Source: Coriolopsis trogii
Lineage: Eukaryota > Basidiomycota > Agaricomycetes > Polyporales > Polyporaceae
DNA: 64,000 nt
NCBI GenBank assembly: GCA_020543525.1
Contig: JAHYIO010000033.1
Span: 2,666,001 to 2,730,000 of the forward strand
Direction of reading: 5' to 3'
In this document: positions 11,625 to 22,727 of the stretch, one piece after another
Numbering within the stretch: position 1 is the first letter of the stretch
How the letters are laid out: each line of letters opens with the position of its first letter
The notes under the pieces: model-generated
Databases searched by the model: none
What the model was told of the DNA's origin: nothing
The model's input: the letters and a program-made list of their open reading frames with translations, nothing else
Program-made: the position numbers and the translations under genes

Positions 11625-13202
11625 ATGGCGGTACTTCATCAGGACATTCTCTACATTGTGTTCCGGGAATTCGCACCTCTCGACTCGTCGTGGTATCAGT
11701 TCGATGCAGCTACACGTCGTGGCGGACTTCGAACGGATCTTCACCGTCTAGACGACATTGCGTTGGCTCAACGGACCCTCGCCCGATGTGCTCGCGTTTG
11801 CAGGACATTCTTCGACCCAGCCGTGTCAGTATTGTGGAAGCATCTAGACAACTTGGAGCCCATCATGGCGTTGGAGCGCGACGTGACATCTCGCAGTCCA
11901 TACGCAGTACGTTTGGCACTATCCTTCCTCGAAGCCCCGCTCACATCCTGCGCCAAGGTGAACAGAAGATTGCGGTACATGTCATATGTACGGGCTATCC
12001 ATCATCAAAGCCTACCCATGGATCCACAATGCGCGAGGCGCGACGTATCGACAGCGGGTCTATGTCTCATGAAGCTTCGTTACGAACAGGAAGTGCCTGG
12101 GAACATGAATATCCTTCCTCTCCTTTCATCCCGCCTCGAGTCCTTGCACATAGTCTTCAGGATGTCGCGCTTTTGGAAGCACGAGAGAGCTTCCGAGTAC
12201 AAAGAGTTCATCGAAGCGCTGTTGGTCAAGGCGTCCGAAAAGGCTCCCAATCTGACGTACCTCCGTGTCACTCGGACCACCGGGATCCCGGAGGCGTGGC
12301 TGCTTCCAGTATGCCGTTTTCGACGTCTAAAGTCTCTCGACATTCTGCAGCCAGTATATGACGACCCATCGTCGAACAATGACTTCCTCGAGCCACTCAC
12401 GACCCTCGCCGACCTCCACACGTTGACGCTCCATCTCCGTACCGTCCTTCGCTCCCAGCCACTCCGTAGCGGCCTGTCTTTCCTCCGCCACCTACATTTG
12501 AACGGCCAGTTTGCGTCCTTACAGGAGGCAACGGATGTGCTCGACGTCGTCACTTCACCATACTTAGAGTCACTCCGCATCGATGGCTGCGAATGCACAA
12601 CAAGCACACTCTCATCAGCCTTCTACCATCTTTGCGACACTCTACATGCTCGATTTGCCCCTTCCTTTCACACCCTTATCCTCTCCGTTGTCGGCATAGG
12701 CCCACGTGAGACCCTCGGTCGACCACTGGTTGAGATCATCAACCCCATCCTGCGGATACGCAGCTTCAGGGAGCTCCGGTTGACCATCACGCCGAAGAGT
12801 ATATCAATACCGCTCTCCGAGCCAGACCTCCTCGCGATCGCGGAGTCTTGGCCACAACTACGATGTTTCCACATCGACTGCACCACGTCGACGGGGTCCT
12901 TGCCTTGGACAGTCCTTCCACGACTTGCGTCAAGCTGCCCCGATATGGTTGATGTTGGTCTCCCATGCCTTGACTCTCGCGGCGTCCCGGAGGATCTTAC
13001 GACTGTTGAACGTGGCGCGGGGTTGCCTTCCTACCTCGTTTCATTCGCGCTCCTTGATGGTGGGTGGAACAGCTACATACCGAATCCCCATGCACTGGCG
13101 CTATTCTTGCACGGGCTCTTCTCGAAAGGCACGATGAAACAACCGCGCCTGCCCACGAAGGAATTAACGCAAGTATGTAGAACGTATACCGAACTGCGTT
13201 GA
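11625..13202 (+). CDS. F-box/leucine-rich-repeat-like protein
   Basis: A single open frame of 525 residues from the ATG at 11625. The N-terminus (HQDILYIVFREF, then ARVCRTFFDPAVSVLWKHL around residues 45-70) has the F-box pattern that binds Skp1 in SCF ubiquitin ligases. The rest alternates hydrophobic positions in a leucine-rich-repeat style (LESLHIVF, LKSLDILQP, LHTLTLHL, FRELRLTI), as in the large Agaricomycete F-box families that choose substrates for ubiquitination. The upstream in-frame ATG at 11448 would add 59 low-complexity residues and is not preferred. The last codons (around 13172) contain a possible GTATGT donor, so a further small exon cannot be excluded. Its substrate is unknown. 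Confidence 0.75.
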   Translation: MAVLHQDILYIVFREFAPLDSSWYQFDAATRRGGLRTDLHRLDDIALAQRTLARCARVCRTFFDPAVSVLWKHLDNLEPIMALERDVTSRSPYAVRLALSFLEAPLTSCAKVNRRLRYMSYVRAIHHQSLPMDPQCARRDVSTAGLCLMKLRYEQEVPGNMNILPLLSSRLESLHIVFRMSRFWKHERASEYKEFIEALLVKASEKAPNLTYLRVTRTTGIPEAWLLPVCRFRRLKSLDILQPVYDDPSSNNDFLEPLTTLADLHTLTLHLRTVLRSQPLRSGLSFLRHLHLNGQFASLQEATDVLDVVTSPYLESLRIDGCECTTSTLSSAFYHLCDTLHARFAPSFHTLILSVVGIGPRETLGRPLVEIINPILRIRSFRELRLTITPKSISIPLSEPDLLAIAESWPQLRCFHIDCTTSTGSLPWTVLPRLASSCPDMVDVGLPCLDSRGVPEDLTTVERGAGLPSYLVSFALLDGGWNSYIPNPHALALFLHGLFSKGTMKQPRLPTKELTQVCRTYTELR

Positions 13203-13238
13203 CTTTGTACGATACATGGCGAGCCGACCAAAAAACAT

Positions 13239-13311
13239 GAGTCGGCCCAGGTTCGAACTGAGGACCTTCTGTGTGTTAGACAGATGCGATAACCAACTAC
13301 GCCACCGACCC
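13239..13311 (-). tRNA. tRNA-Val (anticodon AAC)
   Basis: Read on the minus strand, the 73 nt fold as a complete cloverleaf: acceptor GGGTCGG/CCGACTC with one G-U pair, D arm GCG/CGC, anticodon stem TCTGT/ACAGA, loop CTAACAC giving anticodon AAC, and T arm CTCAG/CTGGG with loop TTCGAAC. There is no intron. The gene lies 36 bp downstream of the F-box stop codon and opposes it in transcription. A run of Ts follows its 3' end on the minus strand (AAAAAA at 13230-13235 on the plus strand), fitting an RNA polymerase III terminator. Confidence 0.93.
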
Positions 13312-14122
13312 ATGGCATTTTCGTGCGTTGTTGTTTTATGGCTTGCGACATTACCGCAGCTGATTGAGAGACAGTTGAGTACTCATGTTTCTTCTCCTTT
13401 TCCTTGTCAACGAGGTCAGCACCTCCTCGCGAGTCGCCCGCCCGCCCTCTCGTTACAGGTATCGTACGTCTGCATCAGAAACCTTCCGCAGGAAGAGTCC
13501 CCTTGGCTAAAGTTGAACCCGCACATTCAGATATGTTTTGTCTCCGAGACTCATTCACAGAACTTAATGCCAAATTGGCGCTGTCAGCAGCCTCCGTCGT
13601 CTCGTCCGAGTTGCTATCACCCGCGTTCTAAACCATCCCGGACACCCACTGCGGACGTGATTTCTCTTATTGAACTATGCATCTGCCATAGGATATCAAT
13701 GACCGGTGAGCATCTTTGTTTCGAACACCTCATGTTGACAGCACACACGGTATCTGATGAGGCGCGATGGCACTGGCTTAGGATACTCAGGAACACTTGA
13801 TCATCGTCGGCGCCCAGCGCGGAATGTCATAGCGTGAGATCGAGAACATCGTTGCTTGCGGCCATCCAACGCGGCGCAGGCCCGGGATGCGCTGCGAGTG
13901 CCTCGCAGGGTGATTTGTAGTTCTCGCCATCATCCAGGTGTTCCAACGCGCATGTCTATGGCGTGTCATGCATGACAGATTCTCCGGCACTGCATACCGT
14001 GATTCAGGCAATGCAAACACCTAAGCCGGTCTTTGCGCGCATCGCCCAGGTATCTCCAATACTCTAAAGGTATAGCAAACCCTCTCTGTCTGTCAACGCC
14101 GTCAAATCTCGCGCATTATCCC
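13312..14122. other. Intergenic; no gene recognised
   Basis: Short open frames in both directions (for example 13404-13631 and 13787-14020) have no recognisable motif or consistent splice structure. The last 100-150 bp should contain the promoter of the next gene. Confidence 0.5.
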
Positions 14123-15693
14123 ATGCGGCACCCTCCTTGCCTCTCTCTCCTGCTCGCAATCAAGATTCTTCCCATATCTCGCAGCGTCACCGTTGTATCT
14201 GCTTCTCTCGTCAATGTGACCGTGGATGACACCCTTGGCGATCCAGTGACCGGCAACACAATAATGTATGATCCACCGTCGCTCTGGAGCGCAGGTCAGA
14301 CGTGCTCGAAATGCACGGCCAAGCCAGACTCGTCCCAGGTGAGCCACGGCACCTGGCACGATGGTACATTCCACGACGTCTCAGAAGATGATGAATTGGA
14401 CAACTCTCCTTTATCTGCCTCTCTCTCCTTTGAAGGTAAGCCTATCCTGACTAGTGACCTGTGGATTCCTCATCCCAAATGCTTCGAAACACCCTATGCC
14501 CAGGCGTTGCGGTTTACGTCTATTGCATTACAACGGACTCCCTGGAGCACCCGTTCGGCGCTTCCATGATGCACTTCTACATCGACGATCAGGAAGTGGG
14601 AGCGTTCATCGAGTCTCCGACCGGTGACAATACGTATCAGTACAACCGGCTTGTATTCTCTATCACTGCGCTGTCGGCCGGAGCTCACAGTATAAGACTC
14701 GTGAATGGAGAGCAGGGTGGAAATCAGAGTCTGACAATGCTGGACTATATTATGTACACGTGAGTACGCATATTCACTAGCCACTAGCTTTTTGCTAAGC
14801 CTCACGTACATGTTAAGGCGAGAGCTTGCTGAGACAACAGAACTATCTCAACCATCCTCAGCGGATGCTGAATCTGTGACTTCCGGACATTCCGTCGGGT
14901 CTACTACGCCAGCCAGTATCAAACCTCTCACTCCCGGGACGACGATCTCTCACATACACCCCACTGCGCCGTCTATCTCCTCCAAAACACCATCAGCTCA
15001 TTCTTCAACGTCAGGCTCGGCCGACCTCTCAGATCCCATAGCTACTTGGTCATCGACGACATCAACCAGCGCCGGTCTCTCACCGTCTTCGACCGGCGTC
15101 TCCGTCAACAGTGCTACCCCCTCCTACACTCGGACCATCATAATTGCTTCGGCATGCTCCGCTGCAGGTGCTGTGATTGTCGTGCTCCTCGCGCTGTGGT
15201 TCTGTCGTCACTGGCGCGTGCGACATCAGCGGTCCGAGAAGCCGGCGCATGGTGAGGTGCAAGCATATGGTGAGCAGTCCGTGTATTCTGTTGCCTCGGC
15301 TCTGAAGTCGAGGGCCCGCTTCGAACAGCGAACACAGGGACTCTGGACGTCAACGGCTCACCGAAGTACGACTCAATGCCATACCGCGCAAATTGGTCAC
15401 TGGAGAGGGTTCAACCAGAGTCATTACGAGACCAGCCCGACGACCTGTCCGCCAGGTCGCTCGCTACAAGACCAGTATTGTTGTTTGCAGGAGAGACGCT
15501 GCCAGCAAGTTCGAGCTCCACCTCGGATGCCAGAGCGCTCCCAGTCGACGAAAAGCGTCGCGGGACATTGGTGGGGAATGTGACAGAGGGCGAAGCTCCG
15601 ATGCTGATGGAGTTGTCCCGACCTGGAGAAGAGGAGAGTGAGATTGCATATAGCGAGACGAGCTCGGTTGCACCTCCGTCATATCGTCCTTGA
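14123..15693 (+). CDS. Single-pass surface protein with Ser/Thr-rich stalk (SKG6/Mid2-like layout)
   Basis: Four exons: 14123-14435, 14504-14759, 14818-15251, 15308-15693; 462 residues. A hydrophobic N-terminus (signal peptide) is followed by a beta-rich ectodomain with GVAVYVYCIT and HFYIDDQEVG, of the kind found in many Agaricomycete membrane proteins. Next come a long Ser/Thr-rich stalk likely to be O-glycosylated, one transmembrane helix (IIIASACSAAGAVIVVLLAL, about residues 302-321), a basic stop-transfer sequence and a cytoplasmic tail. The overall plan matches Mid2/SKG6-like fungal surface sensors, but the ligand and signalling role are unknown. The last intron could instead start at 15270 (38 bp); the 56-bp version is chosen for normal length. 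Confidence 0.7.
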
Positions 15694-16195
15694 TCCCATG
15701 AGCATGGTAGCCATAACACGGTGCACGGTGCGTAGAATGGCGCATCTCCACACAGTCCAGCTCTGATATGCCATGTTGCAGCTATTATCTTCTTCCTAGT
15801 CTCACGTATGCGCAAAGGGTTGGATTGTGCCCTGAACGTTTTAAACTTTGACCACTATGACCGAGCTAGTACTTCCATTGCCAACGATTGCTCGACGTTA
15901 CGTTACGACAGCCACATATGCTGCGTGCGTCTGCGTCTCGGTACGTCATGTTCAGTTTGCCGTATTTGGTCCCACGCGGACATACGTTCGCATCATGGGT
16001 ATGAGCTGATCCTGCGGAGGCGCGCCAATCTGTCATTTGCAACGGTATTATGTCCTAGCCCAACGCGTTTTCTGTAGTGCTGAATGATGTGCCTGGTGCT
16101 CAACAAGACGCACAAAGCTCTAGTCCTGCTTAATATAAAGAACGTAGCTCGCAACAGTACCCAGGTACGCACTCCGGCCCTTATTAAAACCCAGC
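15694..16195. other. Intergenic, probable GH128 promoter
   Basis: No coding signal. A TATATAAAG-like stretch (taatataaag, 16131-16140) lies about 60 bp before the GH128 start codon and could be its TATA box. Confidence 0.45.
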
Positions 16196-17171
16196 ATGTT
16201 CCTCCACTCCATCTCTATTGTAGCTTTTGTACTCGGGTACGTATCCGTGCTTGCGTTGGCTCAGAAGGCCGGCCTGCCATGGTCCGAAGTATCATTCAAG
16301 TATGACATCGGCCAGTTCCTCACCACAGGCAAAGTCAGCTGGCACGTACATCTTGTAAACTTTCCTGCGATCAAAGTTCGCATACTCACTCGTTGTACTA
16401 CCCTCGCTCATAGGTACTACTCGTACGGCTCCCAAACGGTTCCCACCTCGATCGAGTTCGTCCCCCAGCTCTGGGGCACTCAGCAGATCTCCGACTGGGA
16501 CCGCACCATCAACAGCACGATCCAGCAGCACGGCGTCAAACACGTCCTCGCTTTCAACGAGCCCGACATGCTCGGACAAGCGAACCTTGACCCTTTCACG
16601 GCCGCGTCGCTGTGGCAGCAGCATATCCAGCCACTCAAGGCACAGGGCATCCTGCTGGGCTCGCCTGCGACTTTTGCGAGCCACACAGGCATGCAGTGGA
16701 TGCAGCAGTTCTTGCAGGCGTGTGTCGGCTGCACGGTCGACTTTGTCGCGCTGCATGTGTATACTACGGATGCAGCTGCGGTCATTGATACCCTGGAGCA
16801 ATACCACAACCAGTTCCAGAAGCCGGTGTGGGTGACGGAATGGGCGTGCCTCGTGAGTCTGACGGACAGAGTTTCAGGCATATATTCATCCATCGTTCAT
16901 CGCCGCAGAATTTCAATGGCGGGGCACCAGCATGCAGTCTGCAGGATACGATGAGCTTCATGCAGACCACTCAGGCTTTCATGGACAGTGCTTCGTTTGT
17001 CGAGCGTTATGCGTGGAGTGGACCGTTCGGGACAGGCACGTCTCCGGTGAGCATGTTGTCCTTCGGTCAGATTGTGGTACTCCGATAGCTTAACGCACAA
17101 CTGTTCAGGACGATTTGTTGGATACGGAGGGACATATAGATGCGCTCGGGAAGCAGTATATCGGCGAATGA
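16196..17171 (+). CDS. Secreted GH128 beta-1,3-glucanase
   Basis: Four exons: 16196-16341, 16414-16852, 16909-17046, 17109-17171; 261 residues. The signal peptide is the first ~22 residues. The mature protein is a small TIM-barrel hydrolase of the glycosyl-hydrolase catalytic-core type (GH128, Asl1-like), which cleaves beta-1,3-glucan of fungal walls. Family marks are KVSWYYSYG, FNEPDM (acid/base Glu), VDFVALHVYTT and VTEWAC (nucleophile Glu). The first intron (16342-16413, 72 bp, stop-free, in frame) needs a GC donor (TG|GCACGT) to give the conserved KVSW-YYSYG. Without splicing, 24 foreign residues would interrupt the first conserved block. Likely roles are wall remodelling or glucan recycling. 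Confidence 0.88.
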
Positions 17172-17321
17172 ATTCACACCTGTTGATTCTGCCCCTGCTC
17201 CCGGATAGCATGTATGTAGTACTGCGATATGTAGGGACCTACCTCCCTACGTGAGGGTGAAGACATTGTTCAATAATTCTTGGTCCACAACATGTATCGT
17301 ACAGTGGAGATAGTCTGGTAG

Positions 17322-19015
17322 CTAGTTGGCATAGGTCTGGTCGTCTCCGACATCACTGTCTCTGCTCAATCGGAAATGAAGAGATGAACCGAGCGAACCA
17401 AGGCCTCCTGCAACTCGATCGTCCTCGGTGGTCTCGGCAACATGTTGCGCATTGTTCATGGACAAGATGACCGTGCGCCGGTTTGCCTCTTGGAGGTCGA
17501 GGAGGAAGCGGGAGACAAGTATCGACGTGATACTGGGGATAAATGGAGGTTAGTAATTCCAAGGCTCGACTTTGTGGCTGAGTCGCTACGCGGGCATCAC
17601 GTACGGGTCTGTGAAGAGTGTGATGTTGCTGCTGCCTCCGATACTGAATACCTGTTGCCACATGGATCAGTCATCTCGGGACACGTCGATATGCGGCATG
17701 TGGCTTCCTCTTACAGATAGCAGTGAAAGCACGAGATGGAGTGTATTCAATGTAAAAAGCGTGCTATTTGCGGTGTGAGCTCGCTTGGGTGCCGACAGGG
17801 TTCTCGAAAGGATCTTACATGAAGTATATGCTTCCTGAAGACAGTGTCAGCTCCGAAGTTAAGTCATGCACCTTTGGTTGATCGCCACGCTCACCATCTC
17901 GTAGAATCAATCCAGAAAACGAAATTGACTGAATATGCAAGGCCGAGGCATGCATCCGCAATGTAATCCAAGTGATGACAACAAGGATAAGATCGACTAT
18001 AATGAGACTTGATCTGCTCAAAATGAGCACTGCAGGGAGGTTAGTCGTCCGGTACGTCCCGATGCTCGTGATATGAACGTACAGCTAGTAGGGCGCAGTA
18101 ATTATAGGTTTAGATAGACATGATAAACCTTGGGTGGGTGAAACTTACTCCACTGTTATTGGCCCTGGCATCTCATCTGTATAGGCACATCCGAGATCAG
18201 GGTCGTTGACTCCTGCGGCCCCAAAGCCAAACCGAACCTATGGAACATCAGCATCCTTTCGTGCCGAAAAAGGGGGTAGATAGATATTGCTACGTACCAG
18301 ATTCACTGCAAAAGGTACAAGGGATAGAACGAAGACGAAGGCAGCTAAGAATCGATATCTGCTGCCGGAGAGGGCATAGGTGCGGAGCGCAGCGAAGACT
18401 ATGGATGGATCAGCGACGTTGCTTATTGTTTGTAATTTCAGGGAATACTCACATGCCCAAGGAAGAAAGCGCAGGACGTCGCACACCATCAATGTGAACT
18501 GCAGACATGAGCAGCTACGCGAGGTTCCGTATGAGACTTGCGGCTGCAGTGAGATCTTCAAACATTATGTTCGAAATGCTGCTTACCCCTGCCCTAATCT
18601 TCAGAATCTACATCGGAATATAATTGAAGGTGCTTACTGTGTCTGAATATATGTTGAAGAATGCAAGGACGGTCGATACGGAAGAGACAAGGTTGATATA
18701 CCTGTTCGCAAAGAACAGTACGGACGCGGTAGTGAGACGTCGAGTCCGGAAGTACTTCTCCTCCCGGCCGACCGTGATGAGATATTCGTAGAAGAAGAGG
18801 ACTACGGTGGTGGAATCTGAGTGCATCTCTCGAGCCACTGACAAACGGACGTACCTGCTGCCGCGAGCGTGCAGTAATTCGTCATGGTCCTGTGTACAGC
18901 CAATACGATGGACCCTTGCTTGCTCAGTCCATTATATGGATAGAATGAGCACTTACTGCTCGTCCATGTACGCAGCCATCTCTGCGGAGGCTTCGGACAT
19001 GTCTTGGGACGACAT
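17322..19015 (-). CDS. DUF6533-family seven-helix membrane protein, copy A
   Basis: First exons 19015-18957, 18889-18855 and 18816-18638; about ten in all, ending in TAG at 17322. The product starts MSSQDMSEAS. It holds the DUF6533 signature FFYEYLITVGREEKYF followed by ASVLFFANRYI, then FTLMVCDVLRFLPWAFFAALRTYAL, SSLIIVDLILVVITW, FTLNTLHLVLSLLS and the closing ILVSRFLLDLQEA. Seven hydrophobic segments and a soluble C-terminal tail fit a receptor-like membrane protein. Such proteins are numerous in Agaricomycetes and have no proven function. Later exon edges are approximate. Each recognisable block has counterparts at the same relative intron positions in copies B and C. Confidence 0.8.
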
Positions 19016-19924
19016 GTATGGGTGGAGGGATGGTTAGGCAGGTGAGCAACAAGTCGCCAAGTCGTCAATCTCCCAGTATATAAGCTCGAGGTACAAGCAT
19101 TTGAGGAAGCGAACTGCATAATGGGCCATGCGGGAGGTCGACGACTCATCGTGAGAATGGACAGGCACGACTGCATGGTCCTCAGTGAGAAGTTACTGTC
19201 GCGCTTCCTAAACGGGACTCGGGTCAATATTGTTCACGCCGCTCACGGGCTCTCCATGTTGCGGGCGAAGCATAACGAAAGTCGCATACCTAGACACGAC
19301 TTGCCGTAGCTCCTCCATATCTGCCGAAAGATTTGAGTACTACGGATTCGCTTCAGACTTACGCACCACTCAGAGATGGAAGATTGCGCCGCGTGCACTG
19401 ACTTGACAGATGAACAGCTCCAGAATCATATGCCATGTCTTCCAGCGCCCACGATTTGCGATTTTTGACTACCAAATCAATAAGAAGTTCCGTGGTATGA
19501 AGTTGCGGAAATTTGTACCAATGTAGGATATCAGTCTCCGTTGAGCGACGGTGCCGTCGTACGTGACTTATCAGACCCTGTAAGTAGCCGCGACTAGCCT
19601 AAGATGGCGAGGACTTGAGCTCTGAGGCAAGTCGTGCACCGTGGTATCAATGGCGGCATACGGGAGGTAAGCTTATCATCTAAGCATGTGAATGCAGATG
19701 GTTAGAGTTAGAGTTAGAACCGTTCCTGTCTGTGGCAGTTTTCTGCCGTACCATGGGCGTGTCTCTTGCCGCGCTGCGCGCTGAATCCCGGAGGCTCACC
19801 TCTAAACCGATCGCCATATCCCTGATTCAAGGAAGACTGCCGGAAACACATCTCGCACGCCGGGTGATAGCTCAGCAGTTATTGTATTCAATCGAGAGAT
19901 GTTCCACGAGAACTGCCCAAATCA
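19016..19924. other. Intergenic between DUF6533 copies A and B
   Basis: Upstream region of copy A and downstream region of copy B. No conserved coding block or extra DUF6533 fragment was seen in either strand. Confidence 0.5.
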
Positions 19925-21705
19925 TCAACACTCAGGTTCGCATTGAAACCCGGGCCGGGGCCCCTCCTTCCCTAGTAGTGCGCGGTGAGAAGAGAGTGCA
20001 ATCCTCATACTGCCTACTAATGCAGGAGTGCCTCCGCACTCGTCCTCATCTTCTAGAGAGCTCGGATCCGCTGTGAAGGACAGCGAAGATCCTAATGGGC
20101 CAATGACTCGAGAGAAATTGGGTATGTCGTCGTAGCCTCCCTCCGAGATGTGCAGTGCGTCGTGCGAGGACACCTTCACTGTCCGATTGCTCGCTTCCTG
20201 TAGGTTGAGAAGAAACCTCGAGATGAGGATCTCCGTGAACCTGGTTAGGGATAGTATGCTCAGCAACAGCGATGCTCAGGAAGCACGAGACTTACGGCGT
20301 CGTGAACGCTGGAATAGCACTCAGATAGCCTGGTGGGACGGATACCTGCGGTGTGCTTTGTCAGTTTATCACTCATTTTGCGGAGTCCGTTGGGTATGTG
20401 ATGCGAACTCACCGATAGAAGGGTGAGCGTTAAGTGAACAGTGTTCAGGCTGGCCAGAGTTCTGAAAAAATGTGTAGGTCAGCCTCCGAGTTACTTGACG
20501 CAATTTGAGAAGCAAAAACTCGCATGAAGTAGATGACACCTAATCCTCGAATCATGTTAGTCAGATGGATCATAGTATCAGTTGCGCTGATAACGCGTAA
20601 CCTGCTCACCATCACGTAGAAGAATCCCGGAGAAAGACTTCGCCTGCAATCTGAGGACAGACTCTTGTTGGCGGAGCGAGACCCACGTGGTAATCACAAT
20701 AATGATATCAGCTGCAATAGTGCAAGCTCGACTCGCGATGAGAACTATTTAGTTATGATCAGCTTCTTCCTGGAGAGAATGTAAAAACAAAAGTACACGC
20801 ACGACTGTAGGTCGCAAATCAGGAGCATATGTCAGAAACGTGCAGGAACGAAATAATGGCTGATACTTACTCAAACTCTAGCTCTAATGACATCGAGTCA
20901 ACGTACGAACATCCAGTAAGAGGGTCATTGAATCCTATCACATGAAAGCCAAACCCAACCTACACAAGGGTCAGCATATCTATTCTATTTACAGCAGGTG
21001 ATAACTGAGGATACACGTACGAGGTTCGCACCGAACGGTACAAACGATAGAGCAAGTACAATTGATGCCAAAAAGCGGTGTTTGGTCAGGGCGTAAGTAC
21101 GCAGTGCGGAAAATACTGTTGAAAGATCAGCCGTGAAAGACAGCCTTCCTCGCTAACACTCACATGCCCAAGGAAGCACGATCAGGGCGTCGCATATGGT
21201 CAACGAAAATTGCATGACGAAGCAGCTAGAGTAGGAATCGCGTCATCACTGTATTCGGATTGTAGCTTGTGGGCTTTGCGCGTACCTCTGTAACTGGTGA
21301 TTAGCGTAGACCTGCATGTCCGTCACGGATGGATATACCTTTTCCAAAACGCGCAAGCTTGAGCATATTGTGACGATTGCCGACCACAGACCTATGTACC
21401 TGTTTGCCAAGAACAGCACATTGGCGAAACTTGATTTGCGTCGCCTCCAATAACACTCGACTTCGCGATCGAAGGTGATGATATAGTCATGGAGGAAGAC
21501 GACTGTTGTAAACGTGAGCAAGCATCGTGGATACCATCCCGAGCCTGTTACATACCGGCTGCAGCTATCACACAATAACGCAACGTTGTTCTGCAAGTAG
21601 CGGAGTGAGTCGGAAGACAGAAACTGAGACAGATAATCATACGCACTCGACGTCCACAAAAGAGATCAATTCGGCCACGGCAGAAGAATCGTCCGTAGAA
21701 GACAT
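19925..21705 (-). CDS. DUF6533-family seven-helix membrane protein, copy B
   Basis: Starts at the ATG at 21705 (MSSTDDSSAVAE) and stops at 19925. Recognisable exons give ETTLRYCVIAAAG, VFLHDYIITFDREVECYW and ANVLFLANRYIGLWSAI, then CFVMQFSLTICDALIVLPWA, SLNTVHLTLTLLS and EILISRFLLNLQEASNRTV, with a long Ser/Asp-rich tail. The blocks, their order and their intron phases mirror copies A and C, so this is a tandem duplicate. The intron after the AAAG block uses a normal GTATGT donor. Internal exon limits between 20.5 and 21.2 kb are not fully resolved. Function is unknown; a sensory or receptor role is only inferred from the seven-helix layout. Confidence 0.78.
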
Positions 21706-22727
21706 TGGTAAGCTGGAGAGAGGGGAGAGGTCCTGACACTCACCCTAATCCTCTACGCCTTCTATATCCCGAAGATGAGCACTGCTCTTCGCAGATGGGG
21801 TGCATGGGTCAAAAAGCGCCGATTGGGCAGTGTGATGACGAACACTGTCCCTACCACGCCGACGTTCGACATTCTGACCACAACACGATGTAAAGGCCTT
21901 CGAGGACTTCGGTCAGTGCTCGTCGCGAGTTCTTGCTGTCGGACAGGCAGAAGTGTTGCTCCGCATAAGCTTCGTTTGGTCGGAACACACACACCGTGGC
22001 AACGTCACGAAGAGCACCGTCTATCGGTCATGTACAAATACCTATAGTAGACTGCTTGGCAGAGATCAGAGAATGCCCAACAGTCAGACAGTGCACGAGT
22101 AACAGGCAACGTACTGCTTCTGCTTGACCCCATTCCTATGGATGGACGTAGTCGATGAGTATTCAAGGTATTAACAAATACGGACAAAGATGATCCCATC
22201 GACGAATGATCATATCGCGGATCCCATGCCTACGGATGTCGAAGCAAAAGCCTAACGACGATGAGCATAGGAGGATTAGTGGATGAGAAGAGGGCTAAGC
22301 AGCGGCCGTGCCTCACACAGCTCCTACAGCAGTCACACCTCCTTACAGAGTTGCTCAGTGAAGCAGTGTTTGCGCGGAGAGGAACAGGATATCGCATTTG
22401 AGAAACGGACGATCATAGCAACCGCAGTTAGGTGTTCTCGACAGACGACACGGCTGCGACCGTCATATCTCCGGAAGTTCAGATGAGTTGCACATCATAC
22501 TTGGCGCACGGAGGCTCTGTTGCAAGAACATTCGACCATGCTGTCGGGCGGTGTATTGGAGATGCTGAAGATCGGATGCAAATCGAAGGCGGAGAAGGTC
22601 AGCCCGTGTGAGGCCATGAGTGTATATTTGGAACATTGGGTCGCTGCTACAGAAACCTGGGACCTGGAAACCTGGGCAACGCGTCAAACCTACAATCATC
22701 GAAGAGGCCGTTTGCCTTGCGTACCGC
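21706..22727. other. Intergenic between DUF6533 copies B and C
   Basis: About 1 kb without a recognisable gene. Small open frames at 21775-22047 and 22283-22486 show no family motif. Confidence 0.5.
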
